The notes under the pieces are model-generated. The model was given only the letters and a program-made list of their open reading frames with translations, made no database searches and had not been told where the DNA came from. This document shows, in pieces, positions 42,286-53,000 of a DNA stretch of 64,000 nt. The stretch comes from an uncultured Bacteroidota bacterium (GTDB lineage: Bacteria; Bacteroidota; Bacteroidia; Chitinophagales; Chitinophagaceae): contig CAIUZK010000172.1 of assembly GCA_903903635.1 (NCBI GenBank), forward strand, positions 1 to 64,000, written 5' to 3'. The position numbers and the translations under genes are program-made. Position 1 is the first letter of the stretch, and every line of letters starts with the position of its first letter.

Positions 42286-44907
42286 ATGAAAATACTGGAT
42301 ATAAAGGCGATGAACGGCCCCAACTACTGGAGCGCCAACAGGCATAAGCTGATCGTGATGCTGCTGGACCTTGAAGATATGGAAGAACTGCCTACCGATA
42401 AGATACCCGGTTTTCTGGACCGGCTGGGTAAACTGATGCCTAGTCTGTATGAACATCGCTGCAGCGAGGGTGTACCGGGGGGATTTTTTATGCGGGTGGA
42501 AGAGGGTACCTGGATGGGCCATGTGATAGAGCATATTGCCCTGGAGTTGCAAACACTGGCAGGCATGGACACCGGTTTTGGGCGTACCAGGGAAACAAAG
42601 GACAGGGGCATCTATCATGTGGTGTTCAGCTATATGGAGGCCAAGGCCGGTATTTATACTGCCAGGGCTGCAGTGAATATAGCTCAGGCACTGGCAGATG
42701 ATGTGCCTTGCTACCTGGAAGAGGAAATACAAAACCTGCGCGAAATAAGGGAAAATGAGCGGCTGGGTCCCAGTACGGGCAGCATAGTAGAGGAGGCTGA
42801 ACGGAGGAAGATACCGTTCATCAGGCTGAACAGGCATAGCCTGGTGCAACTGGGTTATGGTGTGAATCAATGCCGTATTCAGGCTACCATAGCCAGCACC
42901 ACCAGCAGCATAGCCGTGGAACTGGCTTGTGATAAGGAGGAAACGAAAAATCTGCTGGAGGCATCGGAGATACCTGTGCCTCGTGGGAGGATAGTGTATG
43001 ATGAGGATGACCTGCAGGCGTGTATTGACAAGATAGGGTATCCGGTTGTGACGAAGCCGGTAAACGGCAATCATGGCAAGGGCGCTACGACCAACATTCG
43101 TACCTGGCAAGATGCTGTGGAAGGACTGAAGGCGGCCAAGGTATATGGCAGGGCTGTGATCTGTGAGAAATTTATAACCGGCAGGGACTTCAGGGTATTG
43201 GTGATCAATTATAAATTTGTAGCAGCGGCACTGCGCACTCCGGCTGCAGTGACCGGCGATGGCGTGCATACCATACAGGAACTGATTGACATAGTGAACA
43301 GCGATCCGCGGCGTGGCTACGGGCATGAAAAAATGCTTACCACCATCAAGATAGATGACTTTACCAGAGATATGCTGGTGAAGAAAAGTTATACGATGGA
43401 GACCGTGCTGGCCAAAGGTGAGGAGATGTGGCTGAAACCCACTGCCAACCTTAGCACAGGTGGTACGGCTACAGATGTGACCGATTTTGTGCATCCCAAT
43501 AATGTGTTTATGTGCGAGCGCATAGCCCGCATCATCGGCCTCAATATATGCGGTATAGATATTATGGCCAGCGACCTCTCTACACCTATTACCGACAATG
43601 GCGGCAGTGTGCTGGAGGTAAATGCAGCGCCGGGCTTCAGGATGCATCTGGACCCTACTGAAGGACTGGCCCGCAATGTTGCTGAGCCGGTGATAGATAT
43701 GCTTTATCCGCCAGGCTCATCGGCAAGGATACCGATCATAGCCGTATCGGGTACAAATGGTAAAACAACAACTACCAGACTTATAGCGCATATAGTAAAA
43801 CAGATGGGCTATAAGGTGGGCTATACCACTACCGATGGTATATATATACAGAACCAGCTCATGATGAAGGGTGATTGCACGGGGCCGGTGAGCGCAGAAT
43901 TTGTGCTGAGGGACCCGACCGTAAACTATGCTGTGCTGGAATGCGCACGGGGCGGCATTCTCAGGGCTGGCCTGGGTTTTCATCACTGCGATGTGGCGGT
44001 AGTGACCAATGTGGCGGAAGACCATATGAACCTGGGCGGCATAGATACGCTGGATAAACTGGCCAGGGTGAAAAGTGTAGCGGTGCAAACGGTATTTCCG
44101 GAGGGCTGTGCCATACTGAATGCAGATGATGACCTGGTGTATGATATGCACAAGGAACTGAAATGCAAAGTGGCTTATTTTTCGCTGAATGAAAACAGCG
44201 GCAGGGTGAAGCGGCATTGTGCCAAGGGAGGTATAGCAGCCATATACGAAAACGGCTACATAACCATTCTGAAAGGAAGCTGGAAGATAAGGGTAGAGAA
44301 GGTAACCAACATTCCGCTTACCTTCTCGGGAATGGCGGAGTTTAACATTGCCAACGTGCTGGCAGCCACACTGGCGGCTTATGTGCAGGACTTTAAGACA
44401 GACGATATAAGGCAGGCGTTGCAGACATTTGTGCCATCGCCGGCGCTTACACCGGGCAGGATGAATATGTTCCACTTTCATGATTATTCGGTGATGCTGG
44501 ACTACGCACACAATACACATGGATTTATGGCGCTTGGCAAATTCCTGGCTACCATAAATGCATCAAAAAAGGTGGGTATCATAGCCGGAGTGGGCGACAG
44601 GAGGGATGAGGATATAATATCGCTGGGCGAGGTATCGGCAAAGATCTTTGACGAGATAATCATAAGGCAGGATAAAAACCTGCGCGGCCGCACCGAGCAA
44701 AATATAATAGACCTCATGACGGAAGGCATACAGAATGTAGATCCGGATAAAAAGATAACAGTGATAAGGAAGGAAAGCGAGGCCATAGACTATGCAATGA
44801 AGAATGCGGTTAAGGATAGCTTTATTGTGATAACGAGCGATGTGGTGCCCGATGCGCTGGAACAGGTGAAGAGCTATAAGGCAAGGGAAGACGGGGCTAA
44901 AATCTAG
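42286..44907 (+). CDS. cphA: Cyanophycin synthetase
   Basis: 873 residues, normal for CphA. An N-terminal domain of ~160 residues is followed by an ATP-grasp domain ('PVVTKPVNGNHGKGATTNI', 'ICEKFITGRDFRVLVINYK', 'DNGGSVLEVNAAPGFRMH') and a C-terminal Mur-ligase-like domain with P-loop 'SGTNGKTTTT' at residues 488-497 and 'MLDYAHNTHGFMALGKFL'. The ATP-grasp part adds Asp to the backbone and the Mur-like part adds Arg, each using ATP. The product is a cytoplasmic nitrogen/carbon store, and cphB nearby mobilises it. Confidence 0.95.
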   Translation: MKILDIKAMNGPNYWSANRHKLIVMLLDLEDMEELPTDKIPGFLDRLGKLMPSLYEHRCSEGVPGGFFMRVEEGTWMGHVIEHIALELQTLAGMDTGFGRTRETKDRGIYHVVFSYMEAKAGIYTARAAVNIAQALADDVPCYLEEEIQNLREIRENERLGPSTGSIVEEAERRKIPFIRLNRHSLVQLGYGVNQCRIQATIASTTSSIAVELACDKEETKNLLEASEIPVPRGRIVYDEDDLQACIDKIGYPVVTKPVNGNHGKGATTNIRTWQDAVEGLKAAKVYGRAVICEKFITGRDFRVLVINYKFVAAALRTPAAVTGDGVHTIQELIDIVNSDPRRGYGHEKMLTTIKIDDFTRDMLVKKSYTMETVLAKGEEMWLKPTANLSTGGTATDVTDFVHPNNVFMCERIARIIGLNICGIDIMASDLSTPITDNGGSVLEVNAAPGFRMHLDPTEGLARNVAEPVIDMLYPPGSSARIPIIAVSGTNGKTTTTRLIAHIVKQMGYKVGYTTTDGIYIQNQLMMKGDCTGPVSAEFVLRDPTVNYAVLECARGGILRAGLGFHHCDVAVVTNVAEDHMNLGGIDTLDKLARVKSVAVQTVFPEGCAILNADDDLVYDMHKELKCKVAYFSLNENSGRVKRHCAKGGIAAIYENGYITILKGSWKIRVEKVTNIPLTFSGMAEFNIANVLAATLAAYVQDFKTDDIRQALQTFVPSPALTPGRMNMFHFHDYSVMLDYAHNTHGFMALGKFLATINASKKVGIIAGVGDRRDEDIISLGEVSAKIFDEIIIRQDKNLRGRTEQNIIDLMTEGIQNVDPDKKITVIRKESEAIDYAMKNAVKDSFIVITSDVVPDALEQVKSYKAREDGAKI

Positions 44908-45014
44908 CAGGGCAATATGCATTAAATAATAATCGGCATGGCTGGTATGGGTATAAATAGCCCATTGCCAGCCATGTTCTTTAAAATGAAATCGGCAAGA
45001 TGGTATTTAATAAA

Positions 45015-45022
45015 TAATTTTG
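45015..45022 (+). promoter_or_regulatory. -7 box of 2-hydroxyacid dehydrogenase gene
   Basis: TAATTTTG (TAnnTTTG), 19 nt upstream of the ATG at 45042; no clear -33. Confidence 0.5.
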
Positions 45023-45041
45023 CTGCAAACAAGCACCACAG

Positions 45042-45980
45042 ATGGGTAATATAGGAAAGGTTTTGATTGCTGCGCCTGTACACCATGTACTTATGGATGC
45101 GCTGGTGACTAAAGGTTTTGAGTGCATAGTAGCGGAACAAATTACACAGGCCAGGGCATTTGAGCTTATTAAGGATTGCGTGGGTGTGATCACTTCTACC
45201 AGGATACAACTGGATAAAGACCTGTTGGATGCTGCTCCAAAGTTGCAATGGATTGGGAGAATGGGGTCGGGGATGGAGGTAATAGACATGGATTATGCAC
45301 GTAAAAAAGGGATTATTTGCTTTTTTAGTCCGGAGGGCAATTGCAATGCTGTGGGGGAACATGCTATGGGGATGTTGTTGTCTGTAATAAGAAGGATTAG
45401 CTGGAGCCATAATGAACTGAAGGAAAATATCTGGAAGCGGGAAGAAAACAGGGGAACCGAACTGGAAGGAAAAACAGTAGGTATAATTGGGTATGGACAT
45501 ACCGGGGCTGCTTTTGCCAAAAAACTAATTGGTTTTGATGTTCGGGTGATAGCCTACGATAAATATTTGACCAATGCCATTCCCAGGCACATAATGCGTG
45601 CCAATAGCCTGGACATATTGATGCGGGAGGCAGATATTCTTAGTTTTCATGTGCCACTTCAGGCTGATACTATACATTATTTTAACAATGAGTTTCTGGA
45701 TGGGATGCAAAAACAGTTTCTGCTGATAAATACATCGCGGGGGCAGGTGGTAGATATGCAAGTTGTTTACAATGGGCTGATTTCAGGAAAGATAGTGGGG
45801 GCGTGCCTGGATGTATTTGAACAGGAGCCAATAACAGGGATGATACCAAATATATTAAATATATTTAATGAAATAAAAATGATGGAAAATGTGGTAGTAA
45901 CGCCACATATCGCAGGGTACACGTTTGAGGCATTGTATAAAATGAGCAAAGTACTGGCCGAAAAGCTGGGAGCGCCTTGA
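45042..45980 (+). CDS. D-isomer specific 2-hydroxyacid dehydrogenase
   Basis: 312 residues. The NAD-binding Rossmann motif is 'VGIIGYGHTGAAFAKKL', followed by 'LLINTSRGQVVDMQVVYNGL' (substrate Arg), 'ACLDVFEQEP' (catalytic Glu) and 'VVVTPHIAGYTFEA' (catalytic His). The arrangement matches phosphoglycerate dehydrogenase-like enzymes without the ACT regulatory domain. The exact substrate (3-phosphoglycerate, D-lactate, glyoxylate, others) cannot be told. A 134-bp gap separates it from cphA; its own promoter is likely. Confidence 0.88.
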   Translation: MGNIGKVLIAAPVHHVLMDALVTKGFECIVAEQITQARAFELIKDCVGVITSTRIQLDKDLLDAAPKLQWIGRMGSGMEVIDMDYARKKGIICFFSPEGNCNAVGEHAMGMLLSVIRRISWSHNELKENIWKREENRGTELEGKTVGIIGYGHTGAAFAKKLIGFDVRVIAYDKYLTNAIPRHIMRANSLDILMREADILSFHVPLQADTIHYFNNEFLDGMQKQFLLINTSRGQVVDMQVVYNGLISGKIVGACLDVFEQEPITGMIPNILNIFNEIKMMENVVVTPHIAGYTFEALYKMSKVLAEKLGAP

Positions 45981-46189
45981 AAAACGACTTAACATAGTGT
46001 TTTGAAAATACATATCACATATTACATAAATAATATATTTAGCATGTGTTAAGAACAACAAAAAAAATATTTTCTTTTTTACCCAAGATTTTGAGCTGGT
46101 TTATCGTCTATTATAGCAGAACCTTAATCATTAAAGCTTAAATAAGGATATTTATTTGAAAATTATATGGGCGGTTCGAGGAAAATTAA

Positions 46190-46229
46190 TTTGTTGCGTG
46201 CGGATTTTTAACAGAATTTTTTACCTTTA
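46190..46229 (+). promoter_or_regulatory. Probable promoter of the TonB/T9SS/PorV operon
   Basis: TTTG or TTG at 46190-46196 and TACCTTTA at 46222-46229 (one mismatch to TAnnTTTG), with a 25-bp or longer spacing. The leader to the ATG at 46265 is about 30 nt. Confidence 0.4.
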
Positions 46230-46264
46230 CGCCCTCATTTGCTAATAATTTATTAACACTAGAT

Positions 46265-49200
46265 ATGACTCGTACTTTACGTTCTCTGTTTCTGTTTGTA
46301 TTTATATCGCTATCAGGCTCGGCCATAGCACAGGAAATTGCCGGTATGGTAATCGATGAAAAGAAGGAACCAATGCTTAGTGCGGTGGTTCAGGTATATT
46401 CAGGCGGTATCCTAAAAGGCGGTAATGTTACCGACATGGATGGTAACTATCTGATCAAGCCACTGGATCCCGGTTATTATGATGTACTTGTTATCTATGC
46501 GGGTTACGATTCCATCCTGACCAATAAAGTTATGGTATCTCCCGATCAGAGAACCACACTTAATTTCCAGATGACCAAGCATACCATCGGTATTAAGGAA
46601 GTTATTATCAAGACGTATAAAAAACCTCTGGTAGATCAGGATAACCAAGGTAAACACTCACTGGACAGGGCTGAAATAGCAACTATACCAACCAATCAGG
46701 TAACTGACGTGGTAAGTACTACAGTTGGTGTATACCAGTCGAAAAGAGGTTCTGATGTATCCATAGGTGGTGCACGTACTTCAGGTACATTGTACATTAT
46801 AGACGGGGTACAGGTTCAGGGAACAACAGGTGTTGATCAGGCTCAGGGTTCGATAGACCAGATAGAAGTAATGTCATCTGGTATCTCTGCAAAATACGGA
46901 GACGTATCGGGTGGTGTAGTAAATATCACATCAAGGGGTGTTTCGCAGAAAATGACTGGTCAGGTACGCCTTCAGCATTCGGTTGACGGATATAATAACA
47001 ATCTTGCATCATTCTCTGTTGCCGGACCAATATACAAGAAGGCAATACCAGGAGATAAAACCCGTAAGAAGCCAGTACTTGGATTTGCACTGAGCGGCGA
47101 TATTTACGAAGACCATGACAGGTATCCAACATTCAATCAGGAGTATACCGCAAAAGGTAGTGTAGTGGCTAACCTCCAGCAGAATCCTTTGAAAATAGGT
47201 AAAGACAACAGCGGCCAACCCACAGTTAACTACGCATCAGATTATGTTACATTGGCTGATATGACCAAGACCAAGATACCACCACACAATGTAATCAAAG
47301 AAGACAGGTTGAACGGAAAACTTGATTACCAGGTTACCGATAATATGCACCTTGTAGCAGGCGGATCATTAGATTATACACAACAAGATCTGTATTCCAG
47401 GGCACGTACGATGTTTGCACCTGAGGCTACACCTACCATGAATACCATTTCAGGTCGTGGTTATATCAGGTTCACACAGAAGTTTGGTAAAACCGGTGAC
47501 ACATCATCAAGACACAGTATTATTTCTAATGCGTTCTATTCGGTTCAGGCTGATTACCAGAAATTGTACCAGATTGCTGAGGATCCGAAATTCAAGGAAA
47601 ACATTTTCAACTATGCGTATATCGGACAGTTCAACGAGACTAGGGTTAATCGTTATTACGCCAATCAAACAGACTCTGCCAGTGGTAAAATGGGAACAAT
47701 ATTATTGTATAATAGTGTAACCGGTATTGATTTTAAGGCAAGTAATCTTAATCCAAATCTTGCAAACTATACTTCACAATTTTATAATTCCTTTGTACAT
47801 GGCAACGGATTTACTCCGACTCAGCTTACTTCAATACAGGCTTACAATGGTTTAGTAAACGGAGATGAGCCACAATATACCTATGGCTTGTTCTACAGTC
47901 CGGGTGCAACTGAAAGCTATTATTCCAAGTTCAATTCAGACCAGTATGCGCTTGATGTTAATGCTTCATTCGACATCCTTGCAGGAAAAACAAAACATGC
48001 TATTCAATTTGGTCTGTACTATCAGCAGCGTATTGAAAGGAGTTACTCAGTTAGTGCGAATCTTTATGGATTTGGTACTCTTTCTTTGTGGCAGCGTATG
48101 CGCGACCTGGTATCAAGTCTTGATAACGGAAACCTGGCACTGGACAAGACACATCCTATGTTCCTGGTAAATGGTCAGGTACATACATTGGCTGAGGTAA
48201 GGAGCGGCGCTGTAATTCCTGGCTCCAATGATACCATTTTTTATAACTATGCCAATATCAGTACAGACAAAACGTTTGATAATAACCTGAGAAAAGCATT
48301 AGGATACAACAGTACCAGGAATATCAATATCGATTCAATTAATCCATCAGTGTTTAACCTGAATATGTTCTCGGCAGATGAGTTGCTTAACTCAGGTAAT
48401 TCTTATGTTGGCTACCAGGGATATACCTATTCAGGAGGTGCTCAATCAGGCAGTGTTAATTTCAATGATTTCTGGACAAAGAAAGACAATAACGGTAATT
48501 ATACACGACCAATTACACCATTTAGTCCAAACTATATCGCCGGTTATTTACTTGATAATTTCAACTATAAAGATGTACACTTTAATGTGGGTGTACGTGT
48601 AGACAGGTATTCAGCAAATACGAAGGTGCTGAAAGATCCGTATTCAGAATCAGGAGAGTTGACAGCTAGCCAGGTATCAGGCACACTGAATACAATCAAT
48701 GGTGGCGTACATCCGGGAAATATGGCAGGCAACTATGTGGTATATGTAGATGATAACACATCCTCAAATCCATCAGTAATAGGTTACAGAAATGGCAACA
48801 ACTGGTACGACCCAACCGGGAAAGCCATTACAGATCCTTCAATATTGAAGCAATATTCAGGAGGTCGCGACCCTCAGCCGGCTTTGATAGATACAGTAAA
48901 AATATCGAGCAACAATTACAATCCTAACCTTGCCTTTACAGATTATACACCACAGGTTACCGTTCAGCCCCGTGTATCTTTCTCATTCCCGATATCAGAG
49001 GTGGCTAATTTCTATGCTCACTATGATATCTATTCTCACAGGCCAACAGGACAGGTTGATGCAACAGCTAGGGATTATTATTATCTTCAGAATACGGGTT
49101 CCTTCATTAACAATGCCAACCTGAAGCCAGAAAAGACTTATGATTATGAAGTTGGATTCCAGGAAAAAATCAACGACCATTCAGCTTTGACATTGACCGC

Positions 49201-50026
49201 ATTCTACAAGGAGCGTAAAGATATGATCACCGCCCAACCATACATTAATGCTTGGGCTCAGTCATCGCTTACTTATTATACTTACGGCAACCGCGATTTT
49301 TCAACTACAAAAGGTATGACCCTCTTTTATGATATGCGTGCAACCAATCATCTTCGTATGAATGTATCTTACACATTGCAGTTTGCAGAAGGTACAGGAT
49401 CAACGCCAAGTTCAAGAAACGGATTATTACAGAGTTTCGTAGCGGCAGGTCTTCCAAACATGAGGTATACAACAGATCTTGACTATGATTCACGTCATAA
49501 TATTGCTGCCAATATAGATTATCGCTATGGAGAAGGAGAAGGCCCTATGATAGCCGGTAAGAAAGTATTCCAGAGTATGGGAGTAGATTTTATAGCCAGA
49601 GCAAGAAGTGGTGAACCATATACAAAGTACACAGATGCCATACAGTCGTCGGTAATAGGTGGAGTGAACGGCTCCCGTTTGCCATGGCACTATGGTGTAG
49701 ATATGCGCCTTGACAAAGATTTTGTGCTGAATGGTGTTAAGAAAAATGTTGAAGCAGCTCCGGGTGTGAAACCAAGGCGTCAACTATTTCTGAAGGCCAT
49801 AGTACAGGTGAATAATCTGTTGCAGACAAAAGACATTATGGGTGTATATGGCTTTACTGGCCGTCCTGATGATAATGGTTATTTAGCTTCGTCATATGGT
49901 AAGCAATATGTACCTCAGCAAATCAATCCACAATCCTATTCAGATTTGTATGCAATAGCTTACAACAACCCTGGTCATTACAATTACGCCCGTACAATAA
50001 GCCTTGCCTTGGAATTTAATTTTTAA
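46265..50026 (+). CDS. TonB-dependent receptor with carboxypeptidase-regulatory-like N-terminus
   Basis: 1253 residues with a signal peptide ending near SAIAQ. Residues ~22-110 are a CarboxypepD_reg-like Ig domain ('IAGMVIDEKKEPMLSAVVQV', 'VTDMDGNYLIKPLDPGYYDV'), then a plug domain ('GARTSGTLYIIDGVQVQGTT', 'IEVMSSGISAKYGDVSGGVV'), then a long 22-strand-type beta-barrel ending 'YNYARTISLALEFNF' with the terminal aromatic. No SusD partner follows, so it is not a classical SusC. It starts a three-gene operon with a T9SS cargo protein 21 bp downstream and a PorV-like protein. The transported ligand is unknown. Confidence 0.9.
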   Translation: MTRTLRSLFLFVFISLSGSAIAQEIAGMVIDEKKEPMLSAVVQVYSGGILKGGNVTDMDGNYLIKPLDPGYYDVLVIYAGYDSILTNKVMVSPDQRTTLNFQMTKHTIGIKEVIIKTYKKPLVDQDNQGKHSLDRAEIATIPTNQVTDVVSTTVGVYQSKRGSDVSIGGARTSGTLYIIDGVQVQGTTGVDQAQGSIDQIEVMSSGISAKYGDVSGGVVNITSRGVSQKMTGQVRLQHSVDGYNNNLASFSVAGPIYKKAIPGDKTRKKPVLGFALSGDIYEDHDRYPTFNQEYTAKGSVVANLQQNPLKIGKDNSGQPTVNYASDYVTLADMTKTKIPPHNVIKEDRLNGKLDYQVTDNMHLVAGGSLDYTQQDLYSRARTMFAPEATPTMNTISGRGYIRFTQKFGKTGDTSSRHSIISNAFYSVQADYQKLYQIAEDPKFKENIFNYAYIGQFNETRVNRYYANQTDSASGKMGTILLYNSVTGIDFKASNLNPNLANYTSQFYNSFVHGNGFTPTQLTSIQAYNGLVNGDEPQYTYGLFYSPGATESYYSKFNSDQYALDVNASFDILAGKTKHAIQFGLYYQQRIERSYSVSANLYGFGTLSLWQRMRDLVSSLDNGNLALDKTHPMFLVNGQVHTLAEVRSGAVIPGSNDTIFYNYANISTDKTFDNNLRKALGYNSTRNINIDSINPSVFNLNMFSADELLNSGNSYVGYQGYTYSGGAQSGSVNFNDFWTKKDNNGNYTRPITPFSPNYIAGYLLDNFNYKDVHFNVGVRVDRYSANTKVLKDPYSESGELTASQVSGTLNTINGGVHPGNMAGNYVVYVDDNTSSNPSVIGYRNGNNWYDPTGKAITDPSILKQYSGGRDPQPALIDTVKISSNNYNPNLAFTDYTPQVTVQPRVSFSFPISEVANFYAHYDIYSHRPTGQVDATARDYYYLQNTGSFINNANLKPEKTYDYEVGFQEKINDHSALTLTAFYKERKDMITAQPYINAWAQSSLTYYTYGNRDFSTTKGMTLFYDMRATNHLRMNVSYTLQFAEGTGSTPSSRNGLLQSFVAAGLPNMRYTTDLDYDSRHNIAANIDYRYGEGEGPMIAGKKVFQSMGVDFIARARSGEPYTKYTDAIQSSVIGGVNGSRLPWHYGVDMRLDKDFVLNGVKKNVEAAPGVKPRRQLFLKAIVQVNNLLQTKDIMGVYGFTGRPDDNGYLASSYGKQYVPQQINPQSYSDLYAIAYNNPGHYNYARTISLALEFNF

Positions 50027-50047
50027 TAATATTTATTAATAATTTGT

Positions 50048-53000
50048 TTGGTTATGAACATTAGAAAGAATATTCGAATTGCCGGCACCTTTACCTTATT
50101 AGGTATGTTAAGCCTTACCGGCAATATTACCGCCAGAGAAAATGTTGTGAATACCCATCACAAAGAACTACTGAAAACTACAGATGCCGGTTGTCAGCCT
50201 GCTACAACGGCAATGGACCTTGATATCAACAATGTTCGTGCAAGGTTAATGACCGGAGGAGATATGTGGTGGAACATTGGTCTGAATACAGCCGCCTATG
50301 AAATTCCCAAAGGTTCAGGAAAGAGTTCGCAGTTTGCGGCTTCTTGCTGGATTGGCGGATTTGATAAACAAGGTCAGTTGAAAGTTGCTGCCCAGACTTA
50401 TCGTCAGTCGGGTAATGACTATTGGCCGGGTGCCCTGGATGCTAGTGCCAAGATCACTGCTGGCGTATGTGCACAGTGGGATTATATCTGGAAGGTGGAC
50501 AGGTCTACCATTAATAAATTTATTGAATTAAGCAAGACCGGAATACCACAAGGTTCACAGTTTGATGTTATAAAAAACTGGCCTGCTGCGGGCAACCAGA
50601 AGGCTAAGAGCAGTAGTACTATTAACCTGACACAAACGCAATATGCCGGACGTACCTATGCGGCCTTTAAGGACCTGAATGGTAATGGTATATATGAACC
50701 TGATCAGGGTGAATATCCGGTATTGGAAAGCAATGGCATCCAGAGCCTTCCTGACCAGATGATGTGGTGGGTGTTCAATGATGCAGGAAATGCCAAACAG
50801 ATGTCGCTTACAGCGGCAATAGGCGTAGAAATTCAAACAACTGCATTCGCTTTTGCTACTCAGGACTTCCTGAACAACTCAACATTTTGTAATTATCGTG
50901 TAATTAATCGTGGTGCGTTGAGTATTGACAGTACCTATATAGCAGTATGGGATGACTGTGACCTTGGTTATGCCTATGATGACTATATTGGTTGCGATAC
51001 AGCAAAGGGATTAGGTATTCAATATAATGGTAACAATGATGATGGAGCTACAGGTGGTCACCCAACTAATTGCTATGGTGTTAATCCCCCACAGGTAGGT
51101 TTGGACTTTTTCCAGGGTCCAGTAAGGTTAATAAATGATTCAAAGGGTGTTAAGGATTCTACGCAGCGTTTGGGTATGACTAATTTTACTTATTACAATA
51201 ATGACTTTAGTACAATTGGAAATCCTACAAACGGAATAGGGATCTATTTCTACATGACCGGTTCAATTCTTAATGGTCAGCGTTTTTCCTATGACTTTCA
51301 GGGTCAAGGAGTACCGAGTAAGGGTTATGGATCAGGTCCGGTATCTAACTTTGTGTTCTGGGGCGACCCGGGTGATAAAACTGCATGGTCTGAGTGTACC
51401 TGTAACAATAATCCCGGAGACAGAAGGTTCATCTTCTCATCTGGTCCATTCCAATTGTTGCCGGGAGCAATCAATGATATTACATTCGGTTGCATATGGG
51501 CGCCACAGCCAACAGGAGGTTGCGGAGCAACTAACTTTAATACCATAAAGAGTATTGACATTCAGGCGCAAGCATTATTTGATAGTCATTTTAAAACTGT
51601 TGAAGGTCCTGAAGCGCCAAGGCTGGTAGTAAGAGAACTGGACAGGAAGCTGATATTCTATATGATTAACGATCCTGAAAGCAATAACTATGGTGAGAAT
51701 TATGGTCGCGTTGAAGGAGCATATAAGGATTCAATTAAGTATCACCAGGTTGCCATTAAATCCAGAGGTGTAAGTAGTGATTCATTGTATAAATTCCAGG
51801 GATATCGTGTATTCCAGTTGGCAAACAGCCAGGTATCATCTGCCGATATCTTTAACCCGACTACCGGTGAAGTTGATAATACAAAGGCTTATGAGGTTTT
51901 CCAGTGCGATGTGCGTGATGGTATCAAGCAAATTGTAAACTATGTACAGGATCTTTCAATAAGCGATACCACTACAAAGGCACAGATTAAAGTGAGTGGA
52001 AGGGATAGTGGAATTGTACACAGTTTTGTGCTGGGAACTGACCAGTTTGCAAAAGGAACAGATAATCAGTTTATTAATTATCATACCTATTATTTCGTGG
52101 CTATTGCCTATGCATATAATAATTTTGCCAGCTTTAATCCAAACCCCAGATATTCCGGTTCAACTCAGGATGCACCTTATCTGGGTAGTTCGCATGGTTC
52201 AGGTGGTACAGATATTAAGGTAATTCCCGCATTGCCTAATCCGGCAAATCAGGATATGGGTACTCTGCTTAACTCAACTTATGGTGAAGGAGTATCGATA
52301 ACCAGAATTGAAGGTACTGGTAATGGAGGAAATGATCTTCAGCTTGATGAAGCATCTGAGGCAGCTGCAAGGGATAACAACCAGGTAGACAAAGCAGTGT
52401 ATAAAACAGGCAAAGGACCGATAAATGTAAAAGTTGTAGATCCGCTGAAGGTAGGGGCATATGACTGGACGCTTCAGATTGTAAACGGAGCTACAGCCAC
52501 AGGGTTTGATACTACAGCAGGTTGGACGCTTACTGCAATGAGACCTGACGGTACAGTAGCAGAGACAATATACAGTGAGCATAGTATTAATACTATTAAT
52601 GAGCAGGTATTAGAGAACTATGGTATTTCAATATCAGTTAGTCAGGTAAAAGCGCCGGGCGCTGATCAGGCAAATGGTAATGGATATATTACATCCGACA
52701 TTACTTTCCAGGATGATACAAAACCTTGGTTGTGGGGATTGCCTGACCAGGCAGATAGTAGTTTTGCAAACTGGTTAAGAGCTGGTAAAACAAGTCATTA
52801 CAGTATCTCGTACAGTTCCAAGACTAATCCATGTAATTTTAATGATAATAATGTAACATCAGGTTTCCTGGACTCAGGTATGGTTTATGAGAACATGTTT
52901 GCGAATTTCTCACCTACAAAAAGCAGTTGGGGGCCTTATGTACTTGCTGCGGCCTATACAGGAATGCATGCCGGAACAGGTACACAATGCGGATTCCAGG

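Noticed and set aside
42280-43647. Long minus-strand frame opposite cphA
   Set aside because: It mirrors the codon structure of a fully conserved cyanophycin synthetase; the translation is rich in His/Tyr/Cys/Gln, as expected for an antisense shadow.
43717-44520. Second long minus-strand frame opposite cphA
   Set aside because: Same reason: antisense to the Mur-ligase domain, no domain or signal of its own.
44922-45500. Minus-strand frame opposite the 2-hydroxyacid dehydrogenase gene
   Set aside because: Composition is typical of a shadow frame, and the plus-strand gene has all catalytic residues.
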